NCBI GenBank assembly: GCA_902783925.1
Contig: CACZSV010000120.1
Coordinates: 1 to 26,879, forward strand
From: an uncultured Coriobacteriaceae bacterium
GTDB taxonomy: Bacteria > Actinomycetota > Coriobacteriia > Coriobacteriales > QAMH01
Reading direction: 5' to 3'
Length of the DNA: 26,879 bases
Part shown: positions 16,409-25,199 of the stretch, piece by piece
Layout of the letters: each line of letters begins with the position of its first letter
Numbering within the stretch: the first letter of the stretch is position 1
Translations under genes and position numbers: made by a program
The notes under the pieces: model-generated
What the model was told of the DNA's origin: nothing
Seen by the model: only the letters and a program-made list of their open reading frames with translations
The model's database searches: none

Positions 16409-16681
16409 ATGGACTTCAAAGATATGGACATCAGCCCCGAACTGCGCGAGAAGGCGAAGGCATGCACGAGCCCCGAGGAGCTGATCGAGCTGGCCAAGGA
16501 ACAAGGCTACAAGCTTTCCGATCAAGACCTGGAAGCTGTGGCAGGCGGCGCTTGGGCGGATTTCCATCAAAGTAGCTGCGATAACTATCAAGGTCATGGA
16601 GATGCGCGCGTGAGCATTGATCCTGCGCATGCCAACTCCGATTTCGTGAACGGTATCGTCGACGGCGGCGAGCTCGACTAG
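16409..16681 (+). CDS. Nif11-like RiPP precursor peptide 2
   Basis: This 90-residue precursor starts at ATG 16409, five bases after AGAGGA. The leader MDFKDMDISPELREKAKAC... closely matches precursor 1 and ends LSDQDLEAVAGG, a double-glycine site. The 43-residue core begins AWADFHQSSCDNYQGHG, has a single Cys, many Asp and Asn, three His, and ends GGELD. With one Cys it cannot form an internal Cys-Cys bond. An acidic C-terminus ending in Leu-Asp is a possible target for the VanY-like carboxypeptidase upstream, and Ser/Asp residues for kinase, methyltransferase or sortase-like chemistry; these links are inference from position. The sortase-like gene starts 6 bases after its stop, so the genes are almost certainly one operon. 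Confidence 0.9.
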   Translation: MDFKDMDISPELREKAKACTSPEELIELAKEQGYKLSDQDLEAVAGGAWADFHQSSCDNYQGHGDARVSIDPAHANSDFVNGIVDGGELD

Positions 16682-16687
16682 TTGGCA

Positions 16688-17419
16688 ATGGCCTACGATG
16701 AGCTGACGCGGGCCGATCTCGAGCGCTTCGGGTTCGATGACCCATACGACCCTGCTTACATCTACCGCTCAATATTCGGCAGCAAGATGGAGGGCCACCA
16801 TCAAGTGTGGCCCTTCATTGACTTGGAAGAGCTGAAGTCTGTGAACTCCGATTGCGTGGGTTGGATACATATGGACGGAAGTCCCATCAACTACCCCGTG
16901 GTCATGCAGCGCTTCGACCAAAGCTATGGCCTCACGCATAACTTCAGCGACGAGGAATCGGTGCACGGGCAAGTGGTCCTGGCATTTCATCACGGAGGGA
17001 AGATGGGCGCGCGCATGACTGTTTTGTATGCCCATCACATGAAAGACTGGTCGATGTTCAAGGCTATCGTGAGTCTGGAAGACCCTGACTATCTTGCCGC
17101 GCATCCGCTCGTGGAGTTCATACACGAGGGCACGCGCTACATTGCACGTTGGTTCGCTGGCGTGAACTACCAGGCAAACGACCCGTGGCTTGAGCGCGTG
17201 CGCTTTGATGATGATGCGGATTTCGAGGCGTGGCTCGCGCGCGTCATGTCCGAAAACATCGTCCCCGCCGGCATGCGGCCTGCTGCTGACGCGCGGTTGC
17301 TCGTATGCAGCACGTGCTCCGATGACTATCCGCCGAACGATGCCTTTGCTGCTCTGGCGCTTATCGAAGAAGAGCGTCATGTCGACTCACCAAAGAAGGA
17401 GAAAGAATCATCATTATGA
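16688..17419 (+). CDS. Soluble class B sortase-like protein lacking the catalytic Arg
   Basis: This 243-residue protein has an uncertain start (ATG 16688, or TTG 16682 overlapping the ribosome's stop site); there is no good Shine-Dalgarno, so coupling to precursor 2 is likely. The sortase B order is clear: VGWIHMDGSPINYPVV, TVLYAHHMKDWSMF with His116, and LLVCSTCSDDYPPND with Cys210. In ordinary class B sortases an Arg follows the Cys by about nine residues; here that segment is PPNDAFAAL with no Arg. There is also no N-terminal signal or membrane anchor, which sortases need to work on the cell surface. It is probably a cytoplasmic transpeptidase or cyclase-like enzyme, or a non-catalytic peptide binder. 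The next gene overlaps it by four bases (ATGA). Confidence 0.85.
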   Translation: MAYDELTRADLERFGFDDPYDPAYIYRSIFGSKMEGHHQVWPFIDLEELKSVNSDCVGWIHMDGSPINYPVVMQRFDQSYGLTHNFSDEESVHGQVVLAFHHGGKMGARMTVLYAHHMKDWSMFKAIVSLEDPDYLAAHPLVEFIHEGTRYIARWFAGVNYQANDPWLERVRFDDDADFEAWLARVMSENIVPAGMRPAADARLLVCSTCSDDYPPNDAFAALALIEEERHVDSPKKEKESSL

Positions 17420-18105
17420 TTCTGGATTTGCTCAAAATCGAAGAGGGCGAGCGCATCGTTGTGGTGGCGCCGCATCCAGACGACGAAAGCCTCGGCGCAG
17501 GTGGCGTGTTGCTGATTCATCCCGGCCAGGCCGACGTGTACGTGGTGTCTGATGGCAGCTTGGGCGACCCGTCAGTCGATCCTGAGGCGATGACCATGCA
17601 ACGCCGCTCAGAGTTTGAATGCGCGATGGAAATAGCCCGCCCGGCGAGTTTCCATTGGCTCGGCTTTCCCGATGCGCATTTGTCCGAGCATCCGGAATGC
17701 GCAGACGCCATCGACTTCGCACGCTACTCGAAGGCATTCCTTCCCTGGACAGAGAGCCTGCATCCCGATCATCGGGCACTTGCGCGCTTCTGCCTCGAGC
17801 GCATACGCCAGCAGGGGGCTGATTGCGAGGCATATCTATATGAGATGCAAGCGCCGTTTCGGTGCCCGACGCACTTCATCGACATCACCTGTGTCGTGGG
17901 TCGCAAACGCGAGCTCGCTGGCTGCTACGGGAGCACGCTCGCGCTCTACCCCCAAGATGAAGTGACGTTGGCGCTCAACAAGTTCCGCTCATGCCAGCGC
18001 GAGGAGCCGGCGCGGTGGTGCGAGTGCTTTTTGCATGTGGACGCTCATGGCAATGTTATTCCGCCCACAACGCCCGGCGCAAAGATGGATGTGGATGAAT
18101 GGTAG
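17416..18105 (+). CDS. PIG-L/LmbE-family zinc deacetylase
   Basis: This 229-residue protein starts at ATG 17416, overlapping the sortase-like stop, with AAGGAGA about 13 bases upstream. The PIG-L motif APHPDDESLGAGG gives zinc ligands His20 and Asp23 and catalytic Asp22, and LHPDHRAL (His116, His119) supplies the third ligand. Family members remove acetyl groups from N-acetylglucosamine linked to lipids, thiols or antibiotics. No signal peptide is seen, so it acts in the cytoplasm. No glycosyltransferase is visible in the window, so a sugar substrate would have to come from elsewhere. An N-acyl group on the peptide itself is another possibility. It is 44 bases upstream of the giant surface protein and may be in the same transcript. 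Confidence 0.88.
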   Translation: MILDLLKIEEGERIVVVAPHPDDESLGAGGVLLIHPGQADVYVVSDGSLGDPSVDPEAMTMQRRSEFECAMEIARPASFHWLGFPDAHLSEHPECADAIDFARYSKAFLPWTESLHPDHRALARFCLERIRQQGADCEAYLYEMQAPFRCPTHFIDITCVVGRKRELAGCYGSTLALYPQDEVTLALNKFRSCQREEPARWCECFLHVDAHGNVIPPTTPGAKMDVDEW

Positions 18106-18149
18106 AATGAAAAAAGCTATCTTGCCACTCACCTGACGGGAGGTACCGC

Positions 18150-21100
18150 ATGGACCTGATGAACATTGAGAGCAGTGAAGGCAAGGTACCCGAAGCATGC
18201 GGCAACGCGCTTTCGCGCCGATCCTTCGTGGAGCTGACGGTCGGCGCCATAACCATGTTGCCTGCAGCAGCCGGTGGGTTCGCTATAACGCTTGAACCTG
18301 AGCAGGCATATGCCGCCGATTCGGTGTCGCCGGCGACCAAGATAGTCATCGCCAAGCCCAACGAGACGGGCTTTGCCGTGGCGGATGTGACCGGCGGCAG
18401 TCGCGTTCCCATTGCGGGTGCGAAGATTACCCTCACCTCCAACGAGAACAAGAAGAGCATCTCGGGGACGACCGGTGAAGATGGGGTCTGGCTGGCCGAC
18501 CTGAGCAAAATCGCCTCGCCCGTAAAGGACGCCAACGGCGTGGATACATATTCCGCGCAGGTTGCCATCACGCTCGAGAAAGACGGGTACCGTTCGTTCG
18601 AGACTGGTTGGCTGTCCGTGAAGGGCGGTGCCGGCTTCGATTTGCCCACGCAGAAAATCGGCGACGAGCTGGCCTATCCGAAGCGCGTGACGCTTTCCGA
18701 CTGGGATATCCTGTACACGAACAACGAATTCGCCGTTACACCCGCCAACGACGAGACACACGAAATCAAAGTCGTATTCGCTTCGAAGGTCGCTGGCGAG
18801 GTGTCGGCTTCGCTGGTCGCAAGCAAGCAGCGCATGAACATGATGTCCAGCAAGGCAACTGCAACGAAGCAAGGGAATGGCTACATTGCAACGGTTTCTC
18901 TGCAGGGCGCCTTCCTGCTGAAAAATCACGGCCACGCGCTGTTCCCGAACGATCAGTACACGATTGATTACACCGTGGGCGGCAAAAGCTACTCGGCGCC
19001 AATCCGACTGCGGGTCACCGAAGCGCCGACGGCCCTGACGGCTCCGTTTGCCAAGAAAATGTCGTTTGCGCCCTTCGGTGATGCGGCGATGAAGCTTTCG
19101 CTTCGCTTTCCGTCTTGGGTGCCGCTCGTCGCTGGCAAGGAAGTACAGCTGTGGAAGCCCGACCTGCCCATTGACATTTGCTTCGACCCCTACGGGTATT
19201 TCCGTGCGTCGCTTCGCACGCCCGAATGGGGCTATAAGTCGAAGGACGGGAAGGTTGATGGCAATGCTTGGAAGACGCTGCCACGCAAATCGTTCAGCGA
19301 ACAGTATACGCAAGCAAAAAGCGAGATGGCGAGCTACGCTATGAAAAGCGCCGCTTTTATGGTGAACAGTTCCAGGAGCACGTTCGACGCGTTCGAGCAT
19401 TCCCGGACGCTGAAGGTCGCCTTTAGTGCCGAGGCGGCGATCGCTGGCAGGTGGAGCGACAACAGTAATGCGTTTCGCTGTAAGGGCGAGCTGCGCGGCA
19501 TGCTAAACATCGCGTTCTCCATAGCCAAGCAGCTCTTTGCCGGCCCGGTTCCCATCGTCTTGCAGTTCGACTTGAACACGCATGCTTCCATCGGAGTAGG
19601 ATGCGGGATAATCATTCCTTATTTAGTCAAGGCGAGCGAGAACGGCTGGTCGACATGGGAATACGATTTCGCGAGCACCGGGGTGAACTTCACGCTGCGT
19701 ATCGCGCCTGCCCTTTCCGCGGGTCTTGGCATCAAGGGCGTTGCTTCCATCTCGCTGCAGGGCATGTTGGCGTTTACCGTGTTTGTTGGCGCAGGCCCGC
19801 TGCCAAAGGGAGGCAAGGAGACCAATCCGCATGCCATCATAGGCCTGACCGCGAAGGTAAACGTGGTCATACAGATGATGTTCTTCACGATACCCGTCAA
19901 CCTTAAGACCTACGATCTGCCGAAGCTCTACGACAACTGGGATCCCGACAAGCTGTATGCGCAGGCCGAAACCGACTGGTTCGCCAGCGCCGCGGCAACA
20001 AATTTCGATGGCGCCGCGGCAATGGATCTCGGCGACGGACTGGCGGAGATGGAAGGTGACGGCGTCTCGGAAGACGGTTCGTTGACGGGGCAATCTGATG
20101 ATGCGGGTGCCTCGCTGGTGCGCTACGAGGTGAACACCGAGGGACTCTCGACCGAAGATGGCCTGGCGTATGGCATCACGACGTTCGACACGGTGCAAGA
20201 TGTGCCTCTGGGCGACGTGGGCGATACCATGTTCACGGCGGAATCCTCACCAGATCTCAAGGCCCAGAACGCAAACGAAGATACGGTGTTAAGAGCGCAA
20301 GACGCCGTCGAGGATGCTGTGCCACAATATGCAAGTTACGGCACTCACGACTACGCACCCCAGGTCATCGAAAACGTGCAAAGCCACACGCGCCTCGGCG
20401 CCAACTCGGGTATCGTTCCCGGCGCGAGGCAACGCATCGCCAAGGGCGTGGTCAGCGACCCCCGTGTAAAGATTGTGTCGGTATATGGCAGGGCCGTCAT
20501 GTTCCGTCTTGCCGCCGTAAAGGTGAATGGAAAGGTTCGCACGCGCATTGTTGGGCAGATGCTGCAAACGACCACGAAACCTGCAGGGCCGATATGCGTG
20601 TTCGATTTCGACCCGAAGATCAAGAAAGACCCGACCAAGGAGTACGGTGACAGCAACAAGGTCGATAGAAACGACCTTTGGGACTACGATTTCGATGTGG
20701 CTGTCTTGTCATTGCATGGCAGTTACCAGAGCATTCAGTTCTTTGTCATATCCGGCACGCGCGACAACAACGCGAGCCTCGGACAGGTGGCGAGCGACGT
20801 CGTGTTCCAGCATATCCGCTTCGACGTCCGTGACGAAAGGTTTGACAACATCACATGCTCGTCGCATGGCGTGAAAGCGAGCAACTATGTGCTCGACTTT
20901 GCCAAGACGGGAACGTGGTACCACAACTTCTCATGTCCGCATATTCAATTCGTCAAGGACCGGCCGGATAATAAAGAGAACGTTGGGGCGAACAATACGC
21001 AATCCGAGTTGTTCTTTACGTTCCTCATCAGGTCTGCGCAAAGCCCGGACAAGGTCATGAGCAGTAAATCCGAAGACGGCGTGCGCGTTTCGATCGGTTT

Positions 21101-22760
21101 TTCCTCGGCGTATGTTATAGCTTCTGAGGTCAGTTACGCTAAGTTCCTCATGTTCGACTTGAGCAATCTCACGAGCAATCTGAATGACCCGACCGTGTAT
21201 GAGCTCACATGCACGAAACGCCTCCGCAAGAACGATTTCAGCGGATGGAGCATCGTATCGTTGCGTGGCGCGGAGAACGTGCACCATTACGGCCTTCTCA
21301 TAACGGCTTACCATCGTGAGAAGCAGGAAAGCGGATACAAGAATCTTAGGACCCGCGTACTGGAGGCGAAGCTCTGGGGTACGAGCTCGGCAGAGGGTTA
21401 CCTCGACGAAGAGGATAATACGGACCTGTTCAGGCTTGTCGATTGGCCGGCCCATGAAGGCCAGTTCCTCGCCTCGGTCGACAGCAAACTGCAAAGCGCC
21501 ACGTTCTCGGGCGAATCCCTTCAGCCCACCTATAAGCAAATCGGGTCGGACGAGTTCGCCGTCAGCTCGTTCGGACTCGACCCGTCGGGCACCATCTTGT
21601 ATTACCCGACGGTGCGCGAGGGGTCGCCGGGCTACAAATACGCCACGTCGGACGGCTCAAGCGACATCGAATCAGCGCCGATGCCCGAGATAAAACAGCA
21701 TTGCATCATGGCGTGCCGCATGCGAGACGGGAAGTTCTCGGACCCGTTCGTGTTCGCCGAGGTGGAATACGACATGGACAACCTCGCTGTGGTGAACGTG
21801 TCCTCAGATTTCATTGGATTTATCAGCACCGATGTGCTCGACGCCGGAAATGGTACGGCCGATCTGTACTACACCGCCTTCCCGTTCGTGAAATGCGCCA
21901 ACGTCATCGGCTGCGAGGCCGTGACGCCGCTCGCGTTCCCCGGGTCGGAGGCTGTCTTTGATTTGACGGTGCGAAATGACGGCAATACCTTCATCTCTGG
22001 CTTCACCGCGCAGATCATGGAGAAGGGCGGCAAATCGGAGGGTTCGAAACAGGTGGTGTTTTCGAAGGACACGCTGCAGGAATCAAACTACAACCCCTCC
22101 GAGAACGGCAAGCTGAAAGACGTCGAGGACGACTACGCGCTCGCTCCTGGCAAGACGTCGGTCTACCGCGTGTCGCTGACCATCCCGAAGGGGTGGACGG
22201 GCAAAAAGAGCGTGTGCGTGAAGGCGACCGACGTTGTCGTGGCGCCGGTGAAGGTGTCTTCCAATACCGCAATGCAGGGCATGTCCGACTTGAGCGCCCA
22301 GGCCGACCCAGACGAGACTGACGGTGTCGCAGAAGAAGGTTGGCATGACGGCGACATATACGAGACGTATGGCTACGACGACAGCGGCGCCTACGAGTAC
22401 GAGGTCGGCTCGAACAAGGGAGATTACGACGAGGAGAATGGCGGCGAGCCATATGACGTCATTCAGATGGAAGGCGAGAATACCTTCTTCGACAATGATG
22501 ACTTTGACGACGATGAAATATACGACGAGGACGACTACAATTTGCAGCTCGACGATGCTCCGATCAAGGAGGTCGATGCCTTCGGCAATAACGCGATGCC
22601 CGAGGCGGCCTCGCCAGCGCGGCTAACACTTCCGAAGACGAGTGATACGCTAGGCGGCCTGCTTGGCGTGGCGGCTCTGGCAGGTGCTGCTTTGGCTGCA
22701 TATTCCGCACGTCGTGCCGCCAACGAGAAGAAGCGCGACGAGGAGGCAGAGTCGGAGTAA
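18150..22760 (+). CDS. Giant Tat-exported, LPKTSD-anchored surface protein
   Basis: This 1536-residue protein starts at ATG 18150, seven bases after GGGAGGT. It has a twin-arginine signal (SRRSFVELTVGAIT, Arg23-Arg24) with likely cleavage after AYA at residue 55. The C-terminus is LPKTSD (1494-1499), a hydrophobic helix and an Arg/Lys-rich tail, a classic sortase anchoring signal. Residues about 60-170 look like a carboxypeptidase-regulatory or Ig-like beta domain; about 1250-1370 resembles a CARDB/NEW3-like beta domain (FDLTVRNDGNTFISGF); about 1390-1490 is a very acidic Asp/Glu/Tyr-rich linker. The middle is unrecognised. A Tat signal on an LPxT protein means it folds, perhaps around a cofactor, before export. 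It could be an adhesin, the target or partner of the modified peptide, or an unrelated neighbour. Confidence 0.85.
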   Translation: MDLMNIESSEGKVPEACGNALSRRSFVELTVGAITMLPAAAGGFAITLEPEQAYAADSVSPATKIVIAKPNETGFAVADVTGGSRVPIAGAKITLTSNENKKSISGTTGEDGVWLADLSKIASPVKDANGVDTYSAQVAITLEKDGYRSFETGWLSVKGGAGFDLPTQKIGDELAYPKRVTLSDWDILYTNNEFAVTPANDETHEIKVVFASKVAGEVSASLVASKQRMNMMSSKATATKQGNGYIATVSLQGAFLLKNHGHALFPNDQYTIDYTVGGKSYSAPIRLRVTEAPTALTAPFAKKMSFAPFGDAAMKLSLRFPSWVPLVAGKEVQLWKPDLPIDICFDPYGYFRASLRTPEWGYKSKDGKVDGNAWKTLPRKSFSEQYTQAKSEMASYAMKSAAFMVNSSRSTFDAFEHSRTLKVAFSAEAAIAGRWSDNSNAFRCKGELRGMLNIAFSIAKQLFAGPVPIVLQFDLNTHASIGVGCGIIIPYLVKASENGWSTWEYDFASTGVNFTLRIAPALSAGLGIKGVASISLQGMLAFTVFVGAGPLPKGGKETNPHAIIGLTAKVNVVIQMMFFTIPVNLKTYDLPKLYDNWDPDKLYAQAETDWFASAAATNFDGAAAMDLGDGLAEMEGDGVSEDGSLTGQSDDAGASLVRYEVNTEGLSTEDGLAYGITTFDTVQDVPLGDVGDTMFTAESSPDLKAQNANEDTVLRAQDAVEDAVPQYASYGTHDYAPQVIENVQSHTRLGANSGIVPGARQRIAKGVVSDPRVKIVSVYGRAVMFRLAAVKVNGKVRTRIVGQMLQTTTKPAGPICVFDFDPKIKKDPTKEYGDSNKVDRNDLWDYDFDVAVLSLHGSYQSIQFFVISGTRDNNASLGQVASDVVFQHIRFDVRDERFDNITCSSHGVKASNYVLDFAKTGTWYHNFSCPHIQFVKDRPDNKENVGANNTQSELFFTFLIRSAQSPDKVMSSKSEDGVRVSIGFSSAYVIASEVSYAKFLMFDLSNLTSNLNDPTVYELTCTKRLRKNDFSGWSIVSLRGAENVHHYGLLITAYHREKQESGYKNLRTRVLEAKLWGTSSAEGYLDEEDNTDLFRLVDWPAHEGQFLASVDSKLQSATFSGESLQPTYKQIGSDEFAVSSFGLDPSGTILYYPTVREGSPGYKYATSDGSSDIESAPMPEIKQHCIMACRMRDGKFSDPFVFAEVEYDMDNLAVVNVSSDFIGFISTDVLDAGNGTADLYYTAFPFVKCANVIGCEAVTPLAFPGSEAVFDLTVRNDGNTFISGFTAQIMEKGGKSEGSKQVVFSKDTLQESNYNPSENGKLKDVEDDYALAPGKTSVYRVSLTIPKGWTGKKSVCVKATDVVVAPVKVSSNTAMQGMSDLSAQADPDETDGVAEEGWHDGDIYETYGYDDSGAYEYEVGSNKGDYDEENGGEPYDVIQMEGENTFFDNDDFDDDEIYDEDDYNLQLDDAPIKEVDAFGNNAMPEAASPARLTLPKTSDTLGGLLGVAALAGAALAAYSARRAANEKKRDEEAESE

Positions 22761-22831
22761 GTCTCAAGACGTTCTTTTGTGCGCCCAGGTGCGCTCATGC
22801 CGTTTCGTGAGCAGGCGCTCAGCGCCGGAGC

Positions 22832-22875
22832 CGAGGAATCTCGTGTTAAACCGCGACCTGCAGCGAGATTCTTCG
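22832..22875. repeat. Inverted repeat between convergent genes
   Basis: CGAGGAATCTCG (22832-22843) and CGAGATTCTTCG (22864-22875) pair at 11 of 12 positions around a 20-base loop. A GCCCTTCGGGC hairpin and a CCAGGC/GCCTGG hairpin (22919-22935) follow before the end of the minus-strand maturase. The CGAGATTCTTCG type of sequence resembles dispersed intergenic repeats of gut bacteria. A bidirectional terminator role is plausible. Confidence 0.5.
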
Positions 22876-22936
22876 ACTTGCTCGCCCTTCGGGCTCGCAT
22901 TGCTCAGGACGGCATGAGCCAGGCAGGCCGCCTGGG

Positions 22937-24286
22937 TTATTGCTTCTTTCTGCGTGCGTGCATGGCGAGCACGAATTCATCGGGGCTGTCTCGATACGCT
23001 GGGCACACGGGCTTTCCGAACAGACGCAGCTGCGGGCATCCGCCGCCGCATAAGGGCAGCCAAACGCATCCGTAGCACTTGTCGCCGGGTGAAGGCATGG
23101 CGGTGTTGAGGAACCTCGACAACATGTCGGGATTGTCCGCGGTCGCGAGGGGGTCCGCTGGATCCCAGTCGTGCGCTGTACCATAGGCGAACTTGGGCTG
23201 GCCACAGAGCTTGCCTCCGCATTTGTAGAGGCGGCCCTCGTCGTCAACGGCGACCATCCACAGGTTCTGTCCGACGCAGGAGTGGTCCTTACCGACGAGA
23301 ACGTGGCGCGACTCTGGACGCAGCGCTACCTCGATGCCGTGGTACGCATATTCGGCCATCGGGGAGTCCAGCTCGTCTGCGGGGCTCACGTCCACGAGTG
23401 ATGCGGCGTAGAAGCTGAGATTGGTTCCTGCTTCCTCGGCGCGCGCAAGGACGGCCTGTTTTAGCTTGTCAACCTCGCTCACGTTGCCCGCGTGCGTGTT
23501 GGCGCGGACGAGCGTGCGCATTGGGGGCTTGAGCAACCCCAGGTTCTCTATGATGCGCTGGTAGGTGGGGCCGCCGCCGACAAGGCGGCGGGTTGCGTCG
23601 TTGGTGGCACCTACACCGTCGAGCGGGATGTGGACGTTTGTCACATGACAGCGCAACAGCAGGTCGACCACTTGCTCGGAGAGCAGGTAGCCGTTCGTGA
23701 AGACCCACGCCTTGTACTCGCATCCGCGTTCTTCGGCAACATGTATGAGCCTGGGGGAAAGCGACTCGATCACGTCGGTGGCCATCAACGGCTCGCCGCC
23801 GAACCAGGTAATGGTGAGCTTGCGTGCGTGCGAAGCGTCGATCATGCGGGCGGTGAACGCCACGATGTCATCCTGTATTTCGGGCGACATCTTGCTGCGG
23901 CCCCGCGTTGCGAAGCAGTACGGGCATTCGAAGTTACAGGCGAGCGTCGGGCAGATGGTAATCGAGACGGTGTCGTCTGGGGCGGTGGTGGACTCGAGTC
24001 TGCGCTTCATTTCGAATGCCTCGCGTTCATCGTAATTCGCGATGACGCCGCGCCTTGCCAGGCGTTCGATGAGCGGATGATCCTCGGAAATCTCGTCGAG
24101 CACGCTCATGATGAAGAGCTCGATGGGCGTGTACTCACCGCAGGTCCGCCTATACGTATTGTATATGGCGGTCATCGCAGTTCCTGGAATGGCAGCTGCA
24201 ACGTTGTAGCGCGAAACGTGCCAACCCGCCTCGGCAGCTGTGCGCGGTATTCTATGCTGTTCAGGTGTTTGGTCGTCGAAATCCAT
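22937..24286 (-). CDS. Radical SAM/SPASM peptide maturase 2
   Basis: A 449-residue paralog of the enzyme at 9662, read from ATG 24286 with AAGGAGC seven bases upstream. It shares the N-terminal region (TAAEAGWHVSRYN, HPLIERLARRGVIANYDERE), the cluster motif CNFECPYC with Cys117, Cys121 and Cys124, ITWFGGEPLM, and IPLDGVGATNDATRRL. Its SPASM domain has Cys in SCVGQN, YKCGGKLCG and the CYGCVWLPLCGGGCP run. The core motifs are intact, so it should be active. It is on its own strand with its own regulatory region, not next to a precursor within the window; its partner may be precursor 2 (16409) or the precursor starting at 26797. The two paralogs presumably act on different precursors through matching leader recognition, which is inference. 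Confidence 0.9.
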   Translation of the reverse strand: MDFDDQTPEQHRIPRTAAEAGWHVSRYNVAAAIPGTAMTAIYNTYRRTCGEYTPIELFIMSVLDEISEDHPLIERLARRGVIANYDEREAFEMKRRLESTTAPDDTVSITICPTLACNFECPYCFATRGRSKMSPEIQDDIVAFTARMIDASHARKLTITWFGGEPLMATDVIESLSPRLIHVAEERGCEYKAWVFTNGYLLSEQVVDLLLRCHVTNVHIPLDGVGATNDATRRLVGGGPTYQRIIENLGLLKPPMRTLVRANTHAGNVSEVDKLKQAVLARAEEAGTNLSFYAASLVDVSPADELDSPMAEYAYHGIEVALRPESRHVLVGKDHSCVGQNLWMVAVDDEGRLYKCGGKLCGQPKFAYGTAHDWDPADPLATADNPDMLSRFLNTAMPSPGDKCYGCVWLPLCGGGCPQLRLFGKPVCPAYRDSPDEFVLAMHARRKKQ

Positions 24287-24320
24287 CGCAAAGCTCCTTG
24301 GTCGGATTTACCCTTCGGCT

Positions 24321-24380
24321 ATTGTACATCTTGCAGGATGAGCCGGCAGGATGGCGAGCTGGCGGTGAGTCATCCTGCCG
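24321..24380 (-). promoter_or_regulatory. Promoter/operator of maturase 2
   Basis: On the minus strand TACAAT (24326-24321) is a good -10 for the ATG at 24286, matching the -10 of maturase 1. Just upstream, CGGCAGGATG (24344-24353) and CATCCTGCCG (24371-24380) form a perfect 10-base inverted repeat with a 17-base spacer, covering the -35 region. Extra GCAGGATG copies are at 24333 and 24431. This is unlike the GTGAC box of the other operons, so a different regulator is suggested. Confidence 0.5.
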
Positions 24381-24449
24381 ACCCGCTCGCGATTCTTTCC
24401 GATATGATGTCAAAGGTTTTACAAGGAATAGCAGGATGACGAGATTGTT

Positions 24450-25199
24450 TTGAACATAGGTGTTGCCATAGCACTTGCTGTTGCCGGCGTTGCATGTGCG
24501 GCGTACGGGCTGAAGTTCGTCTTAAGCGAGACGAAGATGCGTTTTCATTTCTTCTGGTTTGCCCTTGCCGTCGTGCTCATCGCACCGTCCGTTCTCATGG
24601 CTGCGGGGCTGTGGGATCGAGTCCCCGACGTGCTTCGCTGGGCGCCTGGATTGGCATTGCTGCTGTTTGCAGTCTTCGAGACCATCTTCTGCATAGCCAT
24701 TGCTCGGCACTATAGAGATGAAGCCGACGAAGGTCTCGACTACGTCGCCGTTCTCGGTGCGCAGGTGCTCGACGGCAGACCCGGACGCACGTTCGCGCGC
24801 AGGCTCAATGCCGCATATGATTATCTTTGCGCAAACCCCCGCACGAGTTGCATTATCTGCGGAGCGCAAGGGGTAAACGAATCGGTGCCCGAGGCGCAGG
24901 CTGGCCGCGATTGCCTTATGGAGCGGGGGATTGACGGCGAGCGCATTTTGCTCGAAGACCAATCGCACAGCACCGCCCAGAATCTGCGCAATGCTGCCAA
25001 GCTCGTTGACTCAGAGCGGGATACCGTTGGAATCGTGACCAGCGACTATCACGTCGCACGCTCCCTTGCCCTCGCGCGCAAGGCGGGATTTGCACATGCG
25101 TCGGGAGTCGCGGTGAGGAGCTACGAGCGCTTTCCGCTCAACAACATCGTACGCGAATCCTTCGCGTGGGCCAAAGAAATCGCCGCGGGCAACGCATGA
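24450..25199 (+). CDS. YdcF/SanA-like (DUF218) membrane protein
   Basis: This 249-residue protein starts at TTG 24450. Two or three transmembrane helices lie at about residues 5-90, followed by a soluble DUF218 domain at about 105-245: YVAVLGAQVLDGRPGRTF, CIICGAQGV, EDQSHSTAQNLRNA and IVTSDYHVARSLALA. Members such as SanA, YdcF and ElyC are linked to envelope integrity, but the reaction is not established. Its start lies divergent from maturase 2 across 163 bases that hold the inverted repeat at 24344. Between its stop and the end of the minus-strand transporter are 145 bases with no recognisable gene. A connection to the RiPP locus is not evident beyond position. Confidence 0.82.
   Translation: MNIGVAIALAVAGVACAAYGLKFVLSETKMRFHFFWFALAVVLIAPSVLMAAGLWDRVPDVLRWAPGLALLLFAVFETIFCIAIARHYRDEADEGLDYVAVLGAQVLDGRPGRTFARRLNAAYDYLCANPRTSCIICGAQGVNESVPEAQAGRDCLMERGIDGERILLEDQSHSTAQNLRNAAKLVDSERDTVGIVTSDYHVARSLALARKAGFAHASGVAVRSYERFPLNNIVRESFAWAKEIAAGNA

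Noticed and set aside
18129..19400. 423-residue open frame on the minus strand
   Set aside because: It lies entirely opposite the Tat/LPKTSD protein with clear export signals on the plus strand, has Arg-rich shadow-like composition, and shows no family motif.
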